Origin: an uncultured Alphaproteobacteria bacterium
GTDB taxonomy: Bacteria > Pseudomonadota > Alphaproteobacteria > Rhodospirillales > Rhodospirillaceae
NCBI GenBank assembly: GCA_900079695.1
Contig: LT599022.1
Coordinates: forward strand, 3,168,530-3,232,529
DNA length: 64,000 bases
Direction: 5' to 3'
A program made the position numbers and the translations under genes. Shown here one piece after another: positions 8,507-19,525 of the stretch. Position 1 is the first letter of the stretch; every line of letters begins with the position of its first letter. The notes under the pieces were generated by a model, which did no database searches, had not been told where the DNA came from, and worked only from the letters and a program-made list of their open reading frames with translations.

Positions 8507-11500
8507 ATGTCGCGGTTTTTCATCGCGCGGCCGATCTTCGCCTGGGTGATCGCGATCGTGGTGATGCTGGGCGGCCTGCTGGCCCTCAACACCCTGGCGG
8601 TGTCGCAGTATCCCGAAATCGCGCCGACCCAGATCAACATCGTCGGCACCTATTCGGGCGCCGATGCCGAAACGGTCGAGAACTCGGTCACCAAGGTGAT
8701 CGAGCAGGGCATGACCGGCATCGACAACCTCGACTACATGACCTCCAACTCGACCTCGACCGGCCGGTCCGAGATCACCATCACCTTCACCAACGCCGCC
8801 AATCCCGACGTGGCGCAGATGCAGGTGCAGAACAAGCTACAACTCGTCACCTCGCAACTGCCGCAGATCGTGCAGCAGAACGGCCTGACCGTGACCAAGT
8901 CGTCGTCGGGCTTCCTGATGGTGGTGGGCTTCGTCTCCACCGACGGCTCGATGAATTCGGTCGACCTCGGCGACTACGTCGACAGCACCCTCAACGACAC
9001 CCTGAAGCGCGTCCCCGGCGTCGGCGACACCCGGCTGTTCAGCTCCGCCTACGCGATGCGCGTCTGGCTCGACCCCGAAAAGCTCGCGAAGTACGCGCTC
9101 CAGCCCGGCGACGTCGCCAACGCCATCGAGGCGCAGAACGTCCAGGTTTCCGCCGGTCAGCTCGGCGGCCTGCCGCAGGTCCGGAGCCAGCAGCTCAACG
9201 CCACGGTGACGGCGCAGAGCCGCCTGCAGACCCCCGAGCAGTTCCGCGCGATCATTCTCAAGAGCGAAACCTCGGGCGCGTCGGTGCGGATCGGCGACGT
9301 CGCCGACGTCGAGATCGGCGCCGAGAGCTACACCACCGTCGGCTCCTACAACCGCATGCCGTCGGCGGGCCTCGCCATCAACCTCGCCACCGGGGCGAAC
9401 GCGATCGCCACCGCCGACGCGGTGCGTGCCGCGATCGAGGGCATGCGCCCGACCTTCCCGCCCGGCCTCGACGTCGTCTATCCCTACGACACCACGCCGT
9501 TCGTGCGGCTCTCGATCCACGAGGTGGTCAAGACCCTGATCGAGGCGGTGGTGCTGGTGTTCGTGGTGATGCTGGTGTTCCTGCAGAACTTCCGCGCCAC
9601 CCTGATCCCGACGATCGCGGTGCCGGTGGTGCTGCTCGGCACCTTCGGCGTGCTGGCGTTCCTCGGCTATTCGGTCAACACCCTGACGATGTTCGCGATG
9701 GTGCTGGCGATCGGCCTCCTGGTGGACGACGCGATCGTCGTCGTCGAGAACGTCGAGCGGGTGATGCGCGAAGAGCGCCTGCCGCCGCGCGAGGCGACGA
9801 TCAAGTCGATGGACGAGATCACCGGCGCGCTGATCGGCATCGCCATCGTGCTCTCGGCGGTGTTCGTGCCGATGGCGTTCTTCGGCGGTTCGGTGGGCGT
9901 GATCTATCGCCAGTTCTCGGTCACCATCGTCAGCGCGATGATCCTGTCGGTGATGGTGGCGCTGATCCTCACGCCCGCGCTCTGCGCCACCATCCTCAAG
10001 CCCCACAAGGAGGGGCAGAATCGCGCCGCCGCGTGGTTCAACCGCAACTTCGACCGCCTCGCCCACGGCTACGCCGACACTTCGGGGGCGATGATCCGCC
10101 GTCCGGCGGTGTTCCTCCTCGGCTTCTTCGCGATCGTCGGCGTGGTCGCGTGGTTGTTCGTGCGTCTGCCCACGTCGTTCCTGCCGCAGGAGGACCAGGG
10201 CATCCTGATCACTCCGGTTCAGTTGCCGGTGGGCGCGACCCGCGACCGCACCGTCCGGGTGCTGGAGCAGGTGCGCGACTACTACCTCGACGAGGAGAAG
10301 GCGGCGGTGGAGGGCGCGTTCTACGTCGCGGGCTTCGGCTTTTCCGGCCAGGGGCAGAACATCGGCCTGGTGTTCGTGCGGATGAAGGCGTTCGACGAGC
10401 GCGAGGACCCGCGCCTATCCGCTCAGGCGGTGGCGAACCGCGCGATGCAGCGGTTCGCGGGGATCCAGGATGCGATGGTGTTCGCCCTCGCGCCGCCGCC
10501 GATCCCCGGCATGGGCACGTCGAGCGGCTTCACCTTCTACCTCCAGGATCTCAACAACCAGGGCCATGCGGCGCTGATGGCGGCGCGCAACGAGATGCTC
10601 GGCAAGGCGGGGCAGAGCCCGCTGCTGGTGGCGACCCGTCCCAACGGCCTCGAGGACGAGCCGCAGTACCACGTCACCATCGATCAGGCGAAGGCCTCCG
10701 CCCTCGGCCTGTCGCTCGCCGACGTCAACCAGACCCTCACGATCGCCTGGGGCTCCGACTACATCAACGACTTCATCGACCGCGGCCGCGTCAAGCCGGT
10801 GTACCTTCAGGGCAAGGCGGATTTCCGCATGCAGCCGGAGGATCTCGACGCGTGGTACGTGCGCAATTCCGCGGGCGGGATGGTGCCGTTCTCGGCGTTC
10901 GCGAGCGGTAAATGGACCTACGGCTCGCCGCGCCTCGAGCGCTACAACGGCCGCCCGGCGGTGGAAATCCAGGGACAGGCGGCGCCGGGGGTGAGCTCGG
11001 GCGACGCGATGAACGACATCGACCGGATCGTCTCCGAGCTGCCCCAGGGGTTCGGCCGCGAGTGGACCGGGCTGTCCTATCAGGAGCGGATGTCGGGCGC
11101 GCAGGCCGGACCGCTCTACGCGATCTCGGTGCTGGTGGTGTTCCTCTGCCTCGCGGCGCTCTACGAAAGCTGGTCGATCCCGTTCGCGGTGATGCTGTCG
11201 GTGCCGGTCGGCATCCTCGGCGCGCTCGCCGCGGCGACCCTGTTCGGCCAGACCAACGACGTGTATTTCAAGGTCGGCCTCCTCACCACCATCGGTCTCG
11301 CCTCGAAGAACGCGATTCTGATCGTCGAGTTCGCGATCGAACGCCTGGATCAGGGCATGAATCTTGTCGAGGCGACGCTCACCGCCGCCCGTCAGCGCCT
11401 GCGCCCGATCCTGATGACGTCGTTCGCCTTCATCCTCGGCGTCACGCCGCTCGCCACCGCCTCGGGCGCGGGCTCGGGCGCGCAGAACTCGATCGGCATC

Positions 11501-11632
11501 GGCGTGATGGGCGGCATGATCGCCGCCACCGTGCTCGGCGTCTTCTTCGTGCCGCTGCTGTTCGTCTGCGTGCGGCGGGTGTTCAAGGGCAAGCCGCGCC
11601 ACGCGCCGGATCCCAAGGCGGAGGAGGCATGA
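8507..11632 (+). CDS. RND multidrug efflux pump, HAE1 family (AcrB/MexB type)
   Basis: This 1041-aa inner-membrane antiporter has full family length. The proton-relay aspartates are present as [15 protein letters not shown], and by codon count are D407 and D408, the same numbers as in E. coli AcrB. The transmembrane-10 lysine lies in [12 protein letters not shown]. The two large periplasmic loops and the duplicated six-helix halves are intact. It exports hydrophobic or amphiphilic compounds in exchange for protons. Its stop overlaps the start of the outer-membrane factor gene (ATGA). Drug specificity cannot be predicted. Confidence 0.96.
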   Translation: MSRFFIARPIFAWVIAIVVMLGGLLALNTLAVSQYPEIAPTQINIVGTYSGADAETVENSVTKVIEQGMTGIDNLDYMTSNSTSTGRSEITITFTNAANPDVAQMQVQNKLQLVTSQLPQIVQQNGLTVTKSSSGFLMVVGFVSTDGSMNSVDLGDYVDSTLNDTLKRVPGVGDTRLFSSAYAMRVWLDPEKLAKYALQPGDVANAIEAQNVQVSAGQLGGLPQVRSQQLNATVTAQSRLQTPEQFRAIILKSETSGASVRIGDVADVEIGAESYTTVGSYNRMPSAGLAINLATGANAIATADAVRAAIEGMRPTFPPGLDVVYPYDTTPFVRLSIHEVVKTLIEAVVLVFVVMLVFLQNFRATLIPTIAVPVVLLGTFGVLAFLGYSVNTLTMFAMVLAIGLLVDDAIVVVENVERVMREERLPPREATIKSMDEITGALIGIAIVLSAVFVPMAFFGGSVGVIYRQFSVTIVSAMILSVMVALILTPALCATILKPHKEGQNRAAAWFNRNFDRLAHGYADTSGAMIRRPAVFLLGFFAIVGVVAWLFVRLPTSFLPQEDQGILITPVQLPVGATRDRTVRVLEQVRDYYLDEEKAAVEGAFYVAGFGFSGQGQNIGLVFVRMKAFDEREDPRLSAQAVANRAMQRFAGIQDAMVFALAPPPIPGMGTSSGFTFYLQDLNNQGHAALMAARNEMLGKAGQSPLLVATRPNGLEDEPQYHVTIDQAKASALGLSLADVNQTLTIAWGSDYINDFIDRGRVKPVYLQGKADFRMQPEDLDAWYVRNSAGGMVPFSAFASGKWTYGSPRLERYNGRPAVEIQGQAAPGVSSGDAMNDIDRIVSELPQGFGREWTGLSYQERMSGAQAGPLYAISVLVVFLCLAALYESWSIPFAVMLSVPVGILGALAAATLFGQTNDVYFKVGLLTTIGLASKNAILIVEFAIERLDQGMNLVEATLTAARQRLRPILMTSFAFILGVTPLATASGAGSGAQNSIGIGVMGGMIAATVLGVFFVPLLFVCVRRVFKGKPRHAPDPKAEEA

Positions 11633-13080
11633 TGCGCCGCGCCGTTTCGTTCTCCCTCGCCGCGCTGCTGCTCGGCGGTTGCGCCGTGGGTCCGGATTAC
11701 GCGGGGCCGCCGCCGCCGGCCGCGCCCGCCGACTGGAGCACGCCCGAAACCGCGCGGCCGAAGGCCCCAGAGCTGGCCGCATGGTGGACGCGCCTCGGCG
11801 ATCCCACCCTCGACGCGCTGATCGCCGAGGCGGTGTCGGGCAACCTCGACGTCGCCGCGGCGCAGGCGCGGCTGCGCGCCGCGCGCGCGAGCTACGTGCA
11901 GGCGGGCGGCGCGCTGTGGCCGAGCCTCGAAGGCGGCGCCGGTCTCACACGCACGCGCACCACGCCCGCCCAGGCCTCGGGACGCAGCGCGGTCGGCAAT
12001 CTCTACCGCGCCGGGTTCGACGCGGCGTGGGAGATCGACCTGTTCGGCGGCAACGCCCGCGCCCGCGAGGCGGCGGGCTACGGCGTCGACGCGGCCGAGG
12101 CGGATCTGCGCGCGACGCTGCTGACCCTGGTCGGCGACGTCGCCACCAATTACGTCGACGCGCGCGGCTACGTGCAGCGCATCGCGCTGGCGCGGCGGAT
12201 CGCCGAGCTGCAGCGCGAGACCGCCGACCTCACCCGCGCCCGCGCCACCGTCGGCACCGCCACGGCTCTGGACGCCGCCCGCGCCGACGCCGAGGTCGCC
12301 GCCACCGAGGCGGAGATTCCGGTGCTGGAAGCCGCCCGGGCGGGCGCGGTGCATCGCCTCGGCATTCTCCTCGGGCGCGAGCCCGGCGCGCTCGTCCAGC
12401 GTCTCGCGGGCGAGGCGCCGCTGCCGACCCTTGCGGTCGACCCGCCGCGCGCCGCCCCCGCCCAGGTGCTCGCCAACCGGCCCGACGTCGCGTCCGCCGA
12501 GCGCGCCCTGGCGCAGGCGACCGCGCAGGTGGGCGTCGCCACCGCCGCGCGCTATCCCAGCATTTCGCTCACCGGCAGCATCGCCACCTACGCCACCCAG
12601 TTCGGCGATCTCGGCCGCAATTCCTCGATCGGCTGGTCGTTCGGACCCTCGCTCACCGTGCCGATCTTCCAGGGCGGCGCGTTGCAGGCGGCGCAGCGGT
12701 TGGCGGAGGCCCAGCGCGATCAGGCGTTCCTCGCCTATCGCTCCGCAGTGCTGACCGCGCTCGAAGACGTCGAGAACGCCTCGGTGGGGTTGAACCAGGA
12801 GCGCCTGCGCCGCGAACGCTTCGCCGCCCAGGTCGGCCACGCCCGCGACGCCGCGCGCCTCGCCCGCCTGCTGTACGACAACGGCGCGTCGGCGTTCCTC
12901 GACGTGCTCGACGCCGAGCGGACCCTCTTCGCCGCCGAGCAATCGCTGATCGCCTCCGACGTCGCGGTGGCGAGCGACTACGTCGCGCTGGCGAAGGCCC
13001 TCGGCGGCGGCTGGACCCAGCCGGTCGGCGCGGGCGAGCCGCTGATCGACGACGGCTACACCGGCCCGCACCTGCGCTAG
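11629..13080 (+). CDS. Outer-membrane efflux lipoprotein (NodT/OprM type)
   Basis: This 483-aa protein is the third part of the pump. It has a lipoprotein signal ending LLLGGC (Cys18), then the NodT hallmark [10 protein letters not shown], and two repeated coiled-coil halves typical of TolC-like channels (for example [20 protein letters not shown] and [20 protein letters not shown]). Start: ATG 11629 overlaps the pump stop. The next codon is also ATG (11632) and sits at a better distance from GGAGGAGG, so either may be used. It forms the outer-membrane exit duct. Confidence 0.95.
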   Translation: MMRRAVSFSLAALLLGGCAVGPDYAGPPPPAAPADWSTPETARPKAPELAAWWTRLGDPTLDALIAEAVSGNLDVAAAQARLRAARASYVQAGGALWPSLEGGAGLTRTRTTPAQASGRSAVGNLYRAGFDAAWEIDLFGGNARAREAAGYGVDAAEADLRATLLTLVGDVATNYVDARGYVQRIALARRIAELQRETADLTRARATVGTATALDAARADAEVAATEAEIPVLEAARAGAVHRLGILLGREPGALVQRLAGEAPLPTLAVDPPRAAPAQVLANRPDVASAERALAQATAQVGVATAARYPSISLTGSIATYATQFGDLGRNSSIGWSFGPSLTVPIFQGGALQAAQRLAEAQRDQAFLAYRSAVLTALEDVENASVGLNQERLRRERFAAQVGHARDAARLARLLYDNGASAFLDVLDAERTLFAAEQSLIASDVAVASDYVALAKALGGGWTQPVGAGEPLIDDGYTGPHLR

Positions 13081-13308
13081 CTGTGAAGTCCCGGAAGGTT
13101 GCGCGGATCGATACGGGACCGATCGGGCCGTTTTCCATCGGGGTCGTGGAGTGCCTGTCCGGCATCGACACCCTGCCGGGGCGAGCAGAAGCTCGGGACC
13201 ACGCGCGATGCCGGTGCCTTCGGCGCGGCAGGCGTTTCGGTCGTCGTCCGACCCTGAGCAAGGGCGCTGCCGAAGCCGGGCAATCCCTCATTTCCGGAAG
13301 AAAAATCT

Positions 13309-13737
13309 ATGGGAATCAATAGACTGTATCGTGGTCGCCTGATCGATCACATTCAACTGGTGGTGCGCGATCTCAAGGCGAGCGAAAAATTCTACAAGGC
13401 AGTTCTGTCCATATTGGAGATACCGGTTCTCAGCACGGACAAGGGGTATTTCTTGGCCGACGAACTCCTCGTGTCGTCGACCGACAGTGCGACGGCCAGG
13501 GGAGAATTGACGGGGCGGCATCATCTGGCCTTTCAGGCGAAAGATCGCGCCACTGTGGATGCTTTTTACAAAGCGGCGCTGGACCACGGCGGGCGCGACA
13601 ACGGTGCGCCCGGAGTTCGGGCCTATCATCCCGGATATTATGCGGCTTACGTGCTTGACCCCGATGGAAACAATATCGAAGCCGTGTTTCAGGGAGAGGC
13701 CGAGCGCACTGCGCCGTCGGTCGTGATCGAGTTCTAG
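13309..13737 (+). CDS. VOC-superfamily (glyoxalase/dioxygenase-like) protein
   Basis: This 142-aa single-module vicinal-oxygen-chelate protein has a first metal ligand His14 in LIDHIQLVV, a middle ligand at His71/His72 in GRHHLAFQA, and a C-terminal Glu124 in DPDGNNIEAVF. This places it with glyoxalase/bleomycin-resistance-like proteins, which act as metal-dependent isomerases, lyases or binding proteins; the ligand is unknown. Codon use is visibly less GC-biased than its neighbours (AAA, TTT, TTG and TAT codons are common) and it stands alone, with about 230 bases of featureless DNA before it and about 257 after. It may have been acquired recently. Confidence 0.88.
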   Translation: MGINRLYRGRLIDHIQLVVRDLKASEKFYKAVLSILEIPVLSTDKGYFLADELLVSSTDSATARGELTGRHHLAFQAKDRATVDAFYKAALDHGGRDNGAPGVRAYHPGYYAAYVLDPDGNNIEAVFQGEAERTAPSVVIEF

Positions 13738-13994
13738 ATTCGCGGCGTCGCTGCGCCGAAAGCACTCTCCGTTCGCCACTGCACCGTGCGGGGTCTTCGC
13801 ATGGGTGGTCGTCGCGTCTCGACCGGAATCCTCCGGCGGTTCCGTGCGGGCTCGCCGGTAAAAAATCCTGTGTTCGTCGACATCGGAGGTCGCCGATCGT
13901 TGGGAGGTCAAGGCTCCGATCGAGAGCCTCGACGACGATGGTCTGCCGGCCGACAGAGGCAGGGACGGCAATGCCACGCCCGGGTCGGGTTTTT

Positions 13995-16169
13995 CTAGTT
14001 CGCCAGATCGAAGTTCACCGACTGGCGGATATCGCGCGAGGAGGCTGCGGCCTCGATGCGGAAGCGGCCGGGGGCGGCGACCCAGGCGGCGCGTTCGGGG
14101 TCGTAGTAGGAGAAGGCGCTGCGGTCGAGGGTGAACTCCACCTCCTGGGATTCGCCCGGGGCGAGGGCGAGGCGTCGGAACGCCTTGAGTTCGCGCGGCG
14201 GGCGGGGGAGCGGCGCGTGGCCGTCCGCAACGTAGATCTGCGGCACCGCGACGCCGGGGCGGTCGGCGAGGTTGCGCACGGTCAGGCGCACGCGCGCGCC
14301 GTCGCCCTCCGGCACCGCCGCAAGGTCGGAGAAGGCGAAGCGCGCGTAGGAGAGGCCGTGGCCGAACGGGAACTGCGGCGCGACCGCCCTGGCGTCGTAA
14401 TGGCGGTAGCCGACGAAGATCCCCTCGGCGTACTCGGCCACCTGCTCGCGCCCCGGAAAGGTGGCGTAGACCGGCGAATCCGGCCACGAGCGGGGGAAGG
14501 TGATCGGCAACCGTCCGCCCGGGTCGGCATCGCCGAACAGCGCGGCGGCGAGCGCCGGGCCGCCCTGCTCGCCGCCGTACCACATCGCGACGAGCGCGGG
14601 GATGCGGTCGAGCCAGCGCCGCACCGCGACCGGCGCGCCGGTGTTGAGGACGACGACGGTGCGCGGGTTGACCGCGGCGACGGCGGCGATCAGGTCGTCC
14701 TGGCCCGAGGGCAGGTCCATCGAGCGGATGTCGAAGCCTTCGCTCTCCAGCCCTTCGTAGCGGCCGACGATCACCACCGCGGCGTCGGCCGCGGCGGCGA
14801 TGCGGACCGCCTCGGCGCGCTGGCGGTCGCGGGCGTCGGTGCCGTCGTCGGCGGGAGTTTCGCCGTCCATCGACGCGCCGACGGCGTAATCGACGCGCAC
14901 GCCGGGGCCGAGGCGGTCGCGGATCGCGTCGAGCGGCGCGATCGCGTTGCGGGTGTCGACCCTGGAGCTGCCGCCGCCCGCGCGGGCCTTGGCGGCGTTC
15001 GGGCCGATCACCGCGAGCGTGCGCAGCTTCGCCGGGGCGAGGGGCAGGGCGTCGTCGTTCTTGAGCAGGACGATGCCCGACAGTGCGGCGCGGAAGGCGA
15101 GATCGCGGCGCGCGGCGGTTCCGGCCTCGGACGGGATGCGGGCGTCGGCCGGGCGGTCGAGCAGGCCCGCCGCGATCATCGAGCGCAGAACCCGGCCCGC
15201 CGCCCGGTCGATCTCCGGCGCGAGCCCGGCGGCGCGCAGGCGGTCGGCGCGCAGCCAGCCGCCGCTGAAGCCGTCGGCGATCGCCTGCGGCGCGGCGAGC
15301 ACGGTGTCGAGCATCGGCCCGCCCGGCATTTCGAGGTCGAGACCGGCGGCGAGGGGCGCGGCGGTGGAATAGGTGCTGCCCCAGTCGGAGACGACGAACC
15401 CCGCGAAGCCCCAGCGATCGCGCAGCACGTCGGTGAGAATCGCGCGGTTCTCGGAGCTGTGCGCGCCGTTGACGCGGTTGTAGGCGGACATTACCGCGAG
15501 CGCGCCGCCCTCCGTCACCGCCTTGCGGAACGGCGGCAGGTAGATCTCGTGCAGCGCGCGCGGATCGACCCGCGCGTCGATCCGCCAGCGCGCGGTTTCC
15601 TGGTTGTTGGCGGCGAGGTGCTTGACGGTGGCGATCACCCCTTCCGCCTGGGCGCCGCGCACGTAGGCGGCGGCGATCTCGCCCGCGAGATGGGGATCTT
15701 CGCCGTAGCTCTCGAAGGTACGCCCGCCGAGCGGCGCGCGGGCGACGTCCGTCGCCGGGCCGAGCAGCATGTTGCGCCCCAAGGCCCGCACATCCCGCGC
15801 GATCGCGCCGCCGACGTCGCGCGCCAGCGCCGGGTCGAACGACGCGGCGAGCGCGATCCCCGCCGGGAACGCGGTGGTGCGGAACGGTTCCTCGGGCGCG
15901 GGCACGCCTTCGTCCATCTGCACCCGCACGCCGACCGAGCCGTCGGTCATCTTCAGCGCGGGAATGCCGAGGCGCGGGTTCGCGGCGGTCGTCATCCAGC
16001 CGTCGCCCGCCAGCAGCGCCGTCTTCTCCGCAAGGCTCATCCGACCGAGCAGGTCTTCGGCGCGCCGTTCCGCAGGCAGACGCGCATCGCGATACGCCGC
16101 ATCCTCCGGCGCCGCCGCCGAACATCCGGCCAGAAGCACCACCCCGAAAACCGCTGCGATCGCCTTCAT
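13995..16169 (-). CDS. Glycoside hydrolase family 3 beta-glucosidase-like lipoprotein
   Basis: This 724-aa protein has a lipoprotein signal VVLLAGC (Cys16), so it is probably membrane-anchored facing the periplasm. The GH3 barrel contains VIATVKHLAANNQE and the nucleophile Asp262 in FVVSDWGS. The GH3 C-terminal domain follows (IVLLKNDDALPL, then LPSGQDDLI and MWYGGEQGG), then a fibronectin-III-like domain with FPFGHGLSYARF. These enzymes release terminal beta-linked sugars from oligosaccharides or glycosides. The ATG at 16169 follows CCGGAGC. It is monocistronic; the long open frame upstream of this ATG is an artefact over the RND gene. Sugar specificity is not determined. Confidence 0.93.
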   Translation of the reverse strand: MKAIAAVFGVVLLAGCSAAAPEDAAYRDARLPAERRAEDLLGRMSLAEKTALLAGDGWMTTAANPRLGIPALKMTDGSVGVRVQMDEGVPAPEEPFRTTAFPAGIALAASFDPALARDVGGAIARDVRALGRNMLLGPATDVARAPLGGRTFESYGEDPHLAGEIAAAYVRGAQAEGVIATVKHLAANNQETARWRIDARVDPRALHEIYLPPFRKAVTEGGALAVMSAYNRVNGAHSSENRAILTDVLRDRWGFAGFVVSDWGSTYSTAAPLAAGLDLEMPGGPMLDTVLAAPQAIADGFSGGWLRADRLRAAGLAPEIDRAAGRVLRSMIAAGLLDRPADARIPSEAGTAARRDLAFRAALSGIVLLKNDDALPLAPAKLRTLAVIGPNAAKARAGGGSSRVDTRNAIAPLDAIRDRLGPGVRVDYAVGASMDGETPADDGTDARDRQRAEAVRIAAAADAAVVIVGRYEGLESEGFDIRSMDLPSGQDDLIAAVAAVNPRTVVVLNTGAPVAVRRWLDRIPALVAMWYGGEQGGPALAAALFGDADPGGRLPITFPRSWPDSPVYATFPGREQVAEYAEGIFVGYRHYDARAVAPQFPFGHGLSYARFAFSDLAAVPEGDGARVRLTVRNLADRPGVAVPQIYVADGHAPLPRPPRELKAFRRLALAPGESQEVEFTLDRSAFSYYDPERAAWVAAPGRFRIEAAASSRDIRQSVNFDLAN

Positions 16170-16240
16170 GCTCCGGAGCTCCCCGTCCTTGGAAAAAATC
16201 TCGGCAATGAGATGCGGGACGGGAGGGAAAAACGGAAGAG

Positions 16241-16274
16241 GAAAAGGTACGCGGAGGGACCCGGTCCCTCCGCG
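16241..16274 (-). terminator. Rho-independent terminator after the second RND operon
   Basis: An 11-base-pair perfect stem, CGCGGAGGGAC (16250-16260) against GTCCCTCCGCG (16264-16274) with a three-base loop, is followed on the reverse strand by TACCTTTTC. It lies 62 bases after the stop of the RND pump gene and before the glycosidase start, so it separates the two transcripts. Confidence 0.68.
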
Positions 16275-16336
16275 CCGTCCGGACGTTCGGCCGAGAGCCT
16301 TCGGCCCCGGCGATCGATCGCGCGCGGACCGCGGCG

Positions 16337-19300
16337 TCATTCGGCGGCGATGCGCACCGAGGGGGCGTGGTGCGCCGTGAGCGGGCGGTTGCCCGCGAGG
16401 CGGCGCACCAGCACGTAGAACACCGGCGTGAGGAAGATGCCGAACGCGGTGACGCCGATCATCCCCGAGAACACCGCGACGCCCATCGCGTGGCGCATCT
16501 CGGCCCCCGCGCCGGAGGCGAGCACCAGCGGCACCACGCCCATGACGAAGGCGAGCGAGGTCATCAGGATCGGCCGCAGGCGCAGCTTCGCCGCCGCCAC
16601 CGCCGCCTGGACCGGGGCGTGCCCGGCGAGTTCGAGTTCGCGCGCGAACTCGACGATGAGGATGGCGTTCTTGGCCGAGAGGCCGACCAGCACGATCAGG
16701 CCGATCTGGGTGAAGATGTTGTTGTCGCCGTGCGTCAGCCACACCCCCGCCATCGCCGCCATCAGACCCATCGGCACGATCAGGATGATCGCCACCGGCA
16801 GCGTCAGGCTCTCGTACTGCGCCGCCAGCACCAGGAACACCAGCAGGATCGCGAGCGCGAACACCAGGGTCGCGGTGTCGCCGGCGATGATCTGCTGATA
16901 GGTGAGGTCGGTCCACTCGAAGGCGAAGCCGGGCGGCAGGGTTTCGGCGGCGATGCGCTCGACCGCCGCCTGCGCCTGCCCCGAGGAGTACCCCGGCGCG
17001 GCGCCGCCGGAGATGTCGGCGGCGAGGAAGCCGTTGTAGCGCATCGCCCGTTCCGGCCCGGCGGCGGACTCCACCTTCAGCAGCGCCGCGAGCGGCACCA
17101 TCGCCCCCGACGCGCTCTTGACCTTGAGCTTGCCGATGTCCTCGGGGCGCGCGCGGTATTCCGCGTCGGCCTGCGCCCGCACCGAGTAGGTGCGGCCGAA
17201 CGCGTTGAAGTCGTTCACGTAGAGGCTGCCGAGGTAGATCTGCAGGGTGTCGAACACGTCGGTCACCGCGACGCCCAGCTGGCGGGCGCGGGTGCGGTCG
17301 ACGTCGGCGTAGATCTGCGGCACGTTGACCTGATAGGAGGTGAACAGGTTGGCGAGCTCCGGCGCTTCCGCCGCCTTGGCGAGGAACGCCTTCACCACCC
17401 GGTCGAGTTCGCCGTAGCCGCGCGAGGCGCGGTCCTCGATTTCGAGCTTGAAGCCGCCGGTGGTGCCGAGCCCCATCACCGGGGGCGGCGGGAACATCAC
17501 CACGAACGCGTCCTGGAGCCCGGCGTACTGGCGGTTCAGGCGCATCGCGATCGCCCCGGCGGAGAGATCGGGACTCGTGCGCTGGTCGAAGGGCTTCAAT
17601 CCGGCGAAGACGATGCCGGAGTTGGTGGCGTTGGTGAAGCCGTTGATCGAGAGGCCGGGGAAGGAGATCGCGTGCTCGACGCCGGGGTCGGCGAGGGCGA
17701 TCTCGCTCATCGTGCGGATCACCTCCTCGCTGCGGTCGAGGGTGGCGGCGTCCGGCAACTGCGCGAAGCCGATCAGGTACTGCTTGTCCTGCATCGGCAC
17801 GAAGCCGCCCGGCACCGCCTGAAACAGCCCCCACGCGACGCCGACGAGGGCGAGGTACATCGCCATCATCGCCGACTTGCGCTTGATCGCGCCGCCGAGC
17901 GCGGTGCCGTAGGCCTCCGCGCCCGAGCCGAAGGCGCGGTTGAAGCCCCGGAACAGCCAGCCGAAGGCGAAGTCCATCGCCCGCGTCAGGCGGTCCTTGG
18001 GGGCGTCGTGGCCCTTCAGCAGCAGCGCCGCGAGGGCGGGCGAGAGGGTGAGCGAGTTGACCGCCGAGACCACCGTGGAGAACGCGATGGTGAGCGCGAA
18101 CTGCTTGTAGAACTGCCCCGAGAGCCCGGAGATGAAGGCGAGCGGCACGAACACCGCCACCAGCACCAGGGCGATCGCGACGATCGGCCCGGAGACCTCG
18201 CGCATCGCCTGGTAGGTCGCCTCTTTCGGCGAGAGCCCGGCGGCGATGTTGCGCTCGACGTTCTCGACCACCACGATCGCGTCGTCGACGACGATGCCGA
18301 TCGCGAGAACCAGGCCGAACAGGCTGAGCGCGTTGACGGTGACGCCGAGCAGATGCATCGCCGCGAAGGTGCCGACCACCGACACCGGCACCGCCAGCAG
18401 CGGAATGATCGAGGCGCGCCAGGTCTGCAGGAACAGGATCACCACCAGCACCACCAGCGCGATCGCCTCCAGAAGGGTGTGGACCACCGATTCGATCGAC
18501 GCGCGGACGAACTGGGTGGGATCGTAGACGATGCTGTAGTCGATGCCGGGCGGCATCGTCCGCTTGATTTCGGCCATGGTGTCGCGCACCGCGTCGGAGA
18601 TCGCGATGGCGTTGGAGCCCGGCGCCTGCGAGATCGGAATCGCCACCGCCGGTTTGTTGTCGAGGAGCGAGCGCAGGGCGTAGTCGGCCGCGCCCATCTC
18701 GATCCGGCCGAGGTCGGCGAGGCGGGTCACGCTGCCGTCGGCGTCGGTCTTGACGATGATGTCGGCGAATTCCTCGGGGGTTTCGAGCCGCCCCCGGGCG
18801 TTCACCGAAAGCTGGAGGTCGACCCCCGGCAGCCCCGGCGACGCGCCCACCACGCCCGCCGCCGCCTGAACGTTCTGGGCGCGGATCGCCGCCACCACGT
18901 CGCCCGCCGAGAGGCCGCGCGCCGCCACCTTCTGCGGGTCGAGCCAGATCCGCATCGCGTAGTCGCCCGCGCCGTACAGCTGCACCTGGCCGACGCCCTC
19001 GATCCGCGCGAGGCGGTCCTTGACGTTGAGGAGCGCGTAGTTGCGCAGATAGGCCATATCGTAGCGGCCGTCGGGCGAGATCAGGTGCACCACCATGGTG
19101 AGGTCGGGCGACGACTTGATGGTGGTGATGCCGAGGCGGCGCACCTCCTCCGGCAGGCGCGGCTCGGCCTGGGAGACGCGGTTCTGCACCAGTTGCTGGG
19201 CCTTGTCCGGGTCGGTGCCGAGGCGGAAGGTGACGGTCAGCGTCATCGTGCCGTCGGTGGTGGCCTGGCTGCTCATGTAGAGCATGTCCTCGACGCCGTT

Positions 19301-19513
19301 GACCTGTTCCTCGATCGGGGTCGCCACCGTCTCGGCGATCACCCGCGGGCTGGCGCCCGGATATTGCGCGCGCACCACCACCGTCGGCGGCACCACCTCG
19401 GGATATTCCGAGATCGGCAGCGCCCGCAGCGACAGTAGACCGGCGACGAAGATCAGGATCGACAGCACGCCCGCGAACACCGGGCGGTCGATGAAGAACC
19501 GCGAAAGACTCAT
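16337..19513 (-). CDS. RND efflux pump, HAE1 family (second system)
   Basis: This 1058-aa inner-membrane proton antiporter carries the relay aspartates Asp410/Asp411 in [14 protein letters not shown] and the lysine in [13 protein letters not shown]. Both transmembrane halves and the porter loops are complete. It resembles AcrB-like pumps but differs clearly from the pump at 8507 (for example the signature PISEYPEVVPPTVVVRAQYP near the N-terminus). It is encoded 12 bases after its membrane-fusion partner and ends at a strong terminator. No outer-membrane factor follows, so it must share one, perhaps the NodT-type channel at 11629. Confidence 0.95.
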   Translation of the reverse strand: MSLSRFFIDRPVFAGVLSILIFVAGLLSLRALPISEYPEVVPPTVVVRAQYPGASPRVIAETVATPIEEQVNGVEDMLYMSSQATTDGTMTLTVTFRLGTDPDKAQQLVQNRVSQAEPRLPEEVRRLGITTIKSSPDLTMVVHLISPDGRYDMAYLRNYALLNVKDRLARIEGVGQVQLYGAGDYAMRIWLDPQKVAARGLSAGDVVAAIRAQNVQAAAGVVGASPGLPGVDLQLSVNARGRLETPEEFADIIVKTDADGSVTRLADLGRIEMGAADYALRSLLDNKPAVAIPISQAPGSNAIAISDAVRDTMAEIKRTMPPGIDYSIVYDPTQFVRASIESVVHTLLEAIALVVLVVILFLQTWRASIIPLLAVPVSVVGTFAAMHLLGVTVNALSLFGLVLAIGIVVDDAIVVVENVERNIAAGLSPKEATYQAMREVSGPIVAIALVLVAVFVPLAFISGLSGQFYKQFALTIAFSTVVSAVNSLTLSPALAALLLKGHDAPKDRLTRAMDFAFGWLFRGFNRAFGSGAEAYGTALGGAIKRKSAMMAMYLALVGVAWGLFQAVPGGFVPMQDKQYLIGFAQLPDAATLDRSEEVIRTMSEIALADPGVEHAISFPGLSINGFTNATNSGIVFAGLKPFDQRTSPDLSAGAIAMRLNRQYAGLQDAFVVMFPPPPVMGLGTTGGFKLEIEDRASRGYGELDRVVKAFLAKAAEAPELANLFTSYQVNVPQIYADVDRTRARQLGVAVTDVFDTLQIYLGSLYVNDFNAFGRTYSVRAQADAEYRARPEDIGKLKVKSASGAMVPLAALLKVESAAGPERAMRYNGFLAADISGGAAPGYSSGQAQAAVERIAAETLPPGFAFEWTDLTYQQIIAGDTATLVFALAILLVFLVLAAQYESLTLPVAIILIVPMGLMAAMAGVWLTHGDNNIFTQIGLIVLVGLSAKNAILIVEFARELELAGHAPVQAAVAAAKLRLRPILMTSLAFVMGVVPLVLASGAGAEMRHAMGVAVFSGMIGVTAFGIFLTPVFYVLVRRLAGNRPLTAHHAPSVRIAAE

Positions 19514-19525
19514 GAACCCGTTTCC

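Noticed and set aside
13081-13308. Possible small genes between the efflux operon and the VOC gene
   Set aside because: Short open frames on both strands lack ribosome sites and recognisable motifs; I see nothing assignable here.
13738-13994. A 70-codon frame and a CCCG-GGT-CGGG-TTTTT hairpin (13979-13994) after the VOC gene
   Set aside because: The frame is basic low-complexity sequence, and the four-base stem is too weak and too far (240 bases) from the VOC stop to call a terminator with confidence.
13938-16418. An 826-codon forward open frame opposite the GH3 gene
   Set aside because: Antisense shadow; the reverse-strand frame has GH3 motifs and a lipoprotein signal.
16367-19438. A 1023-codon open frame on the forward strand opposite the second RND pump
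   Set aside because: Its translation is rich in His, Arg and Asp with no domain; it is the antisense shadow of a GC-rich real gene.
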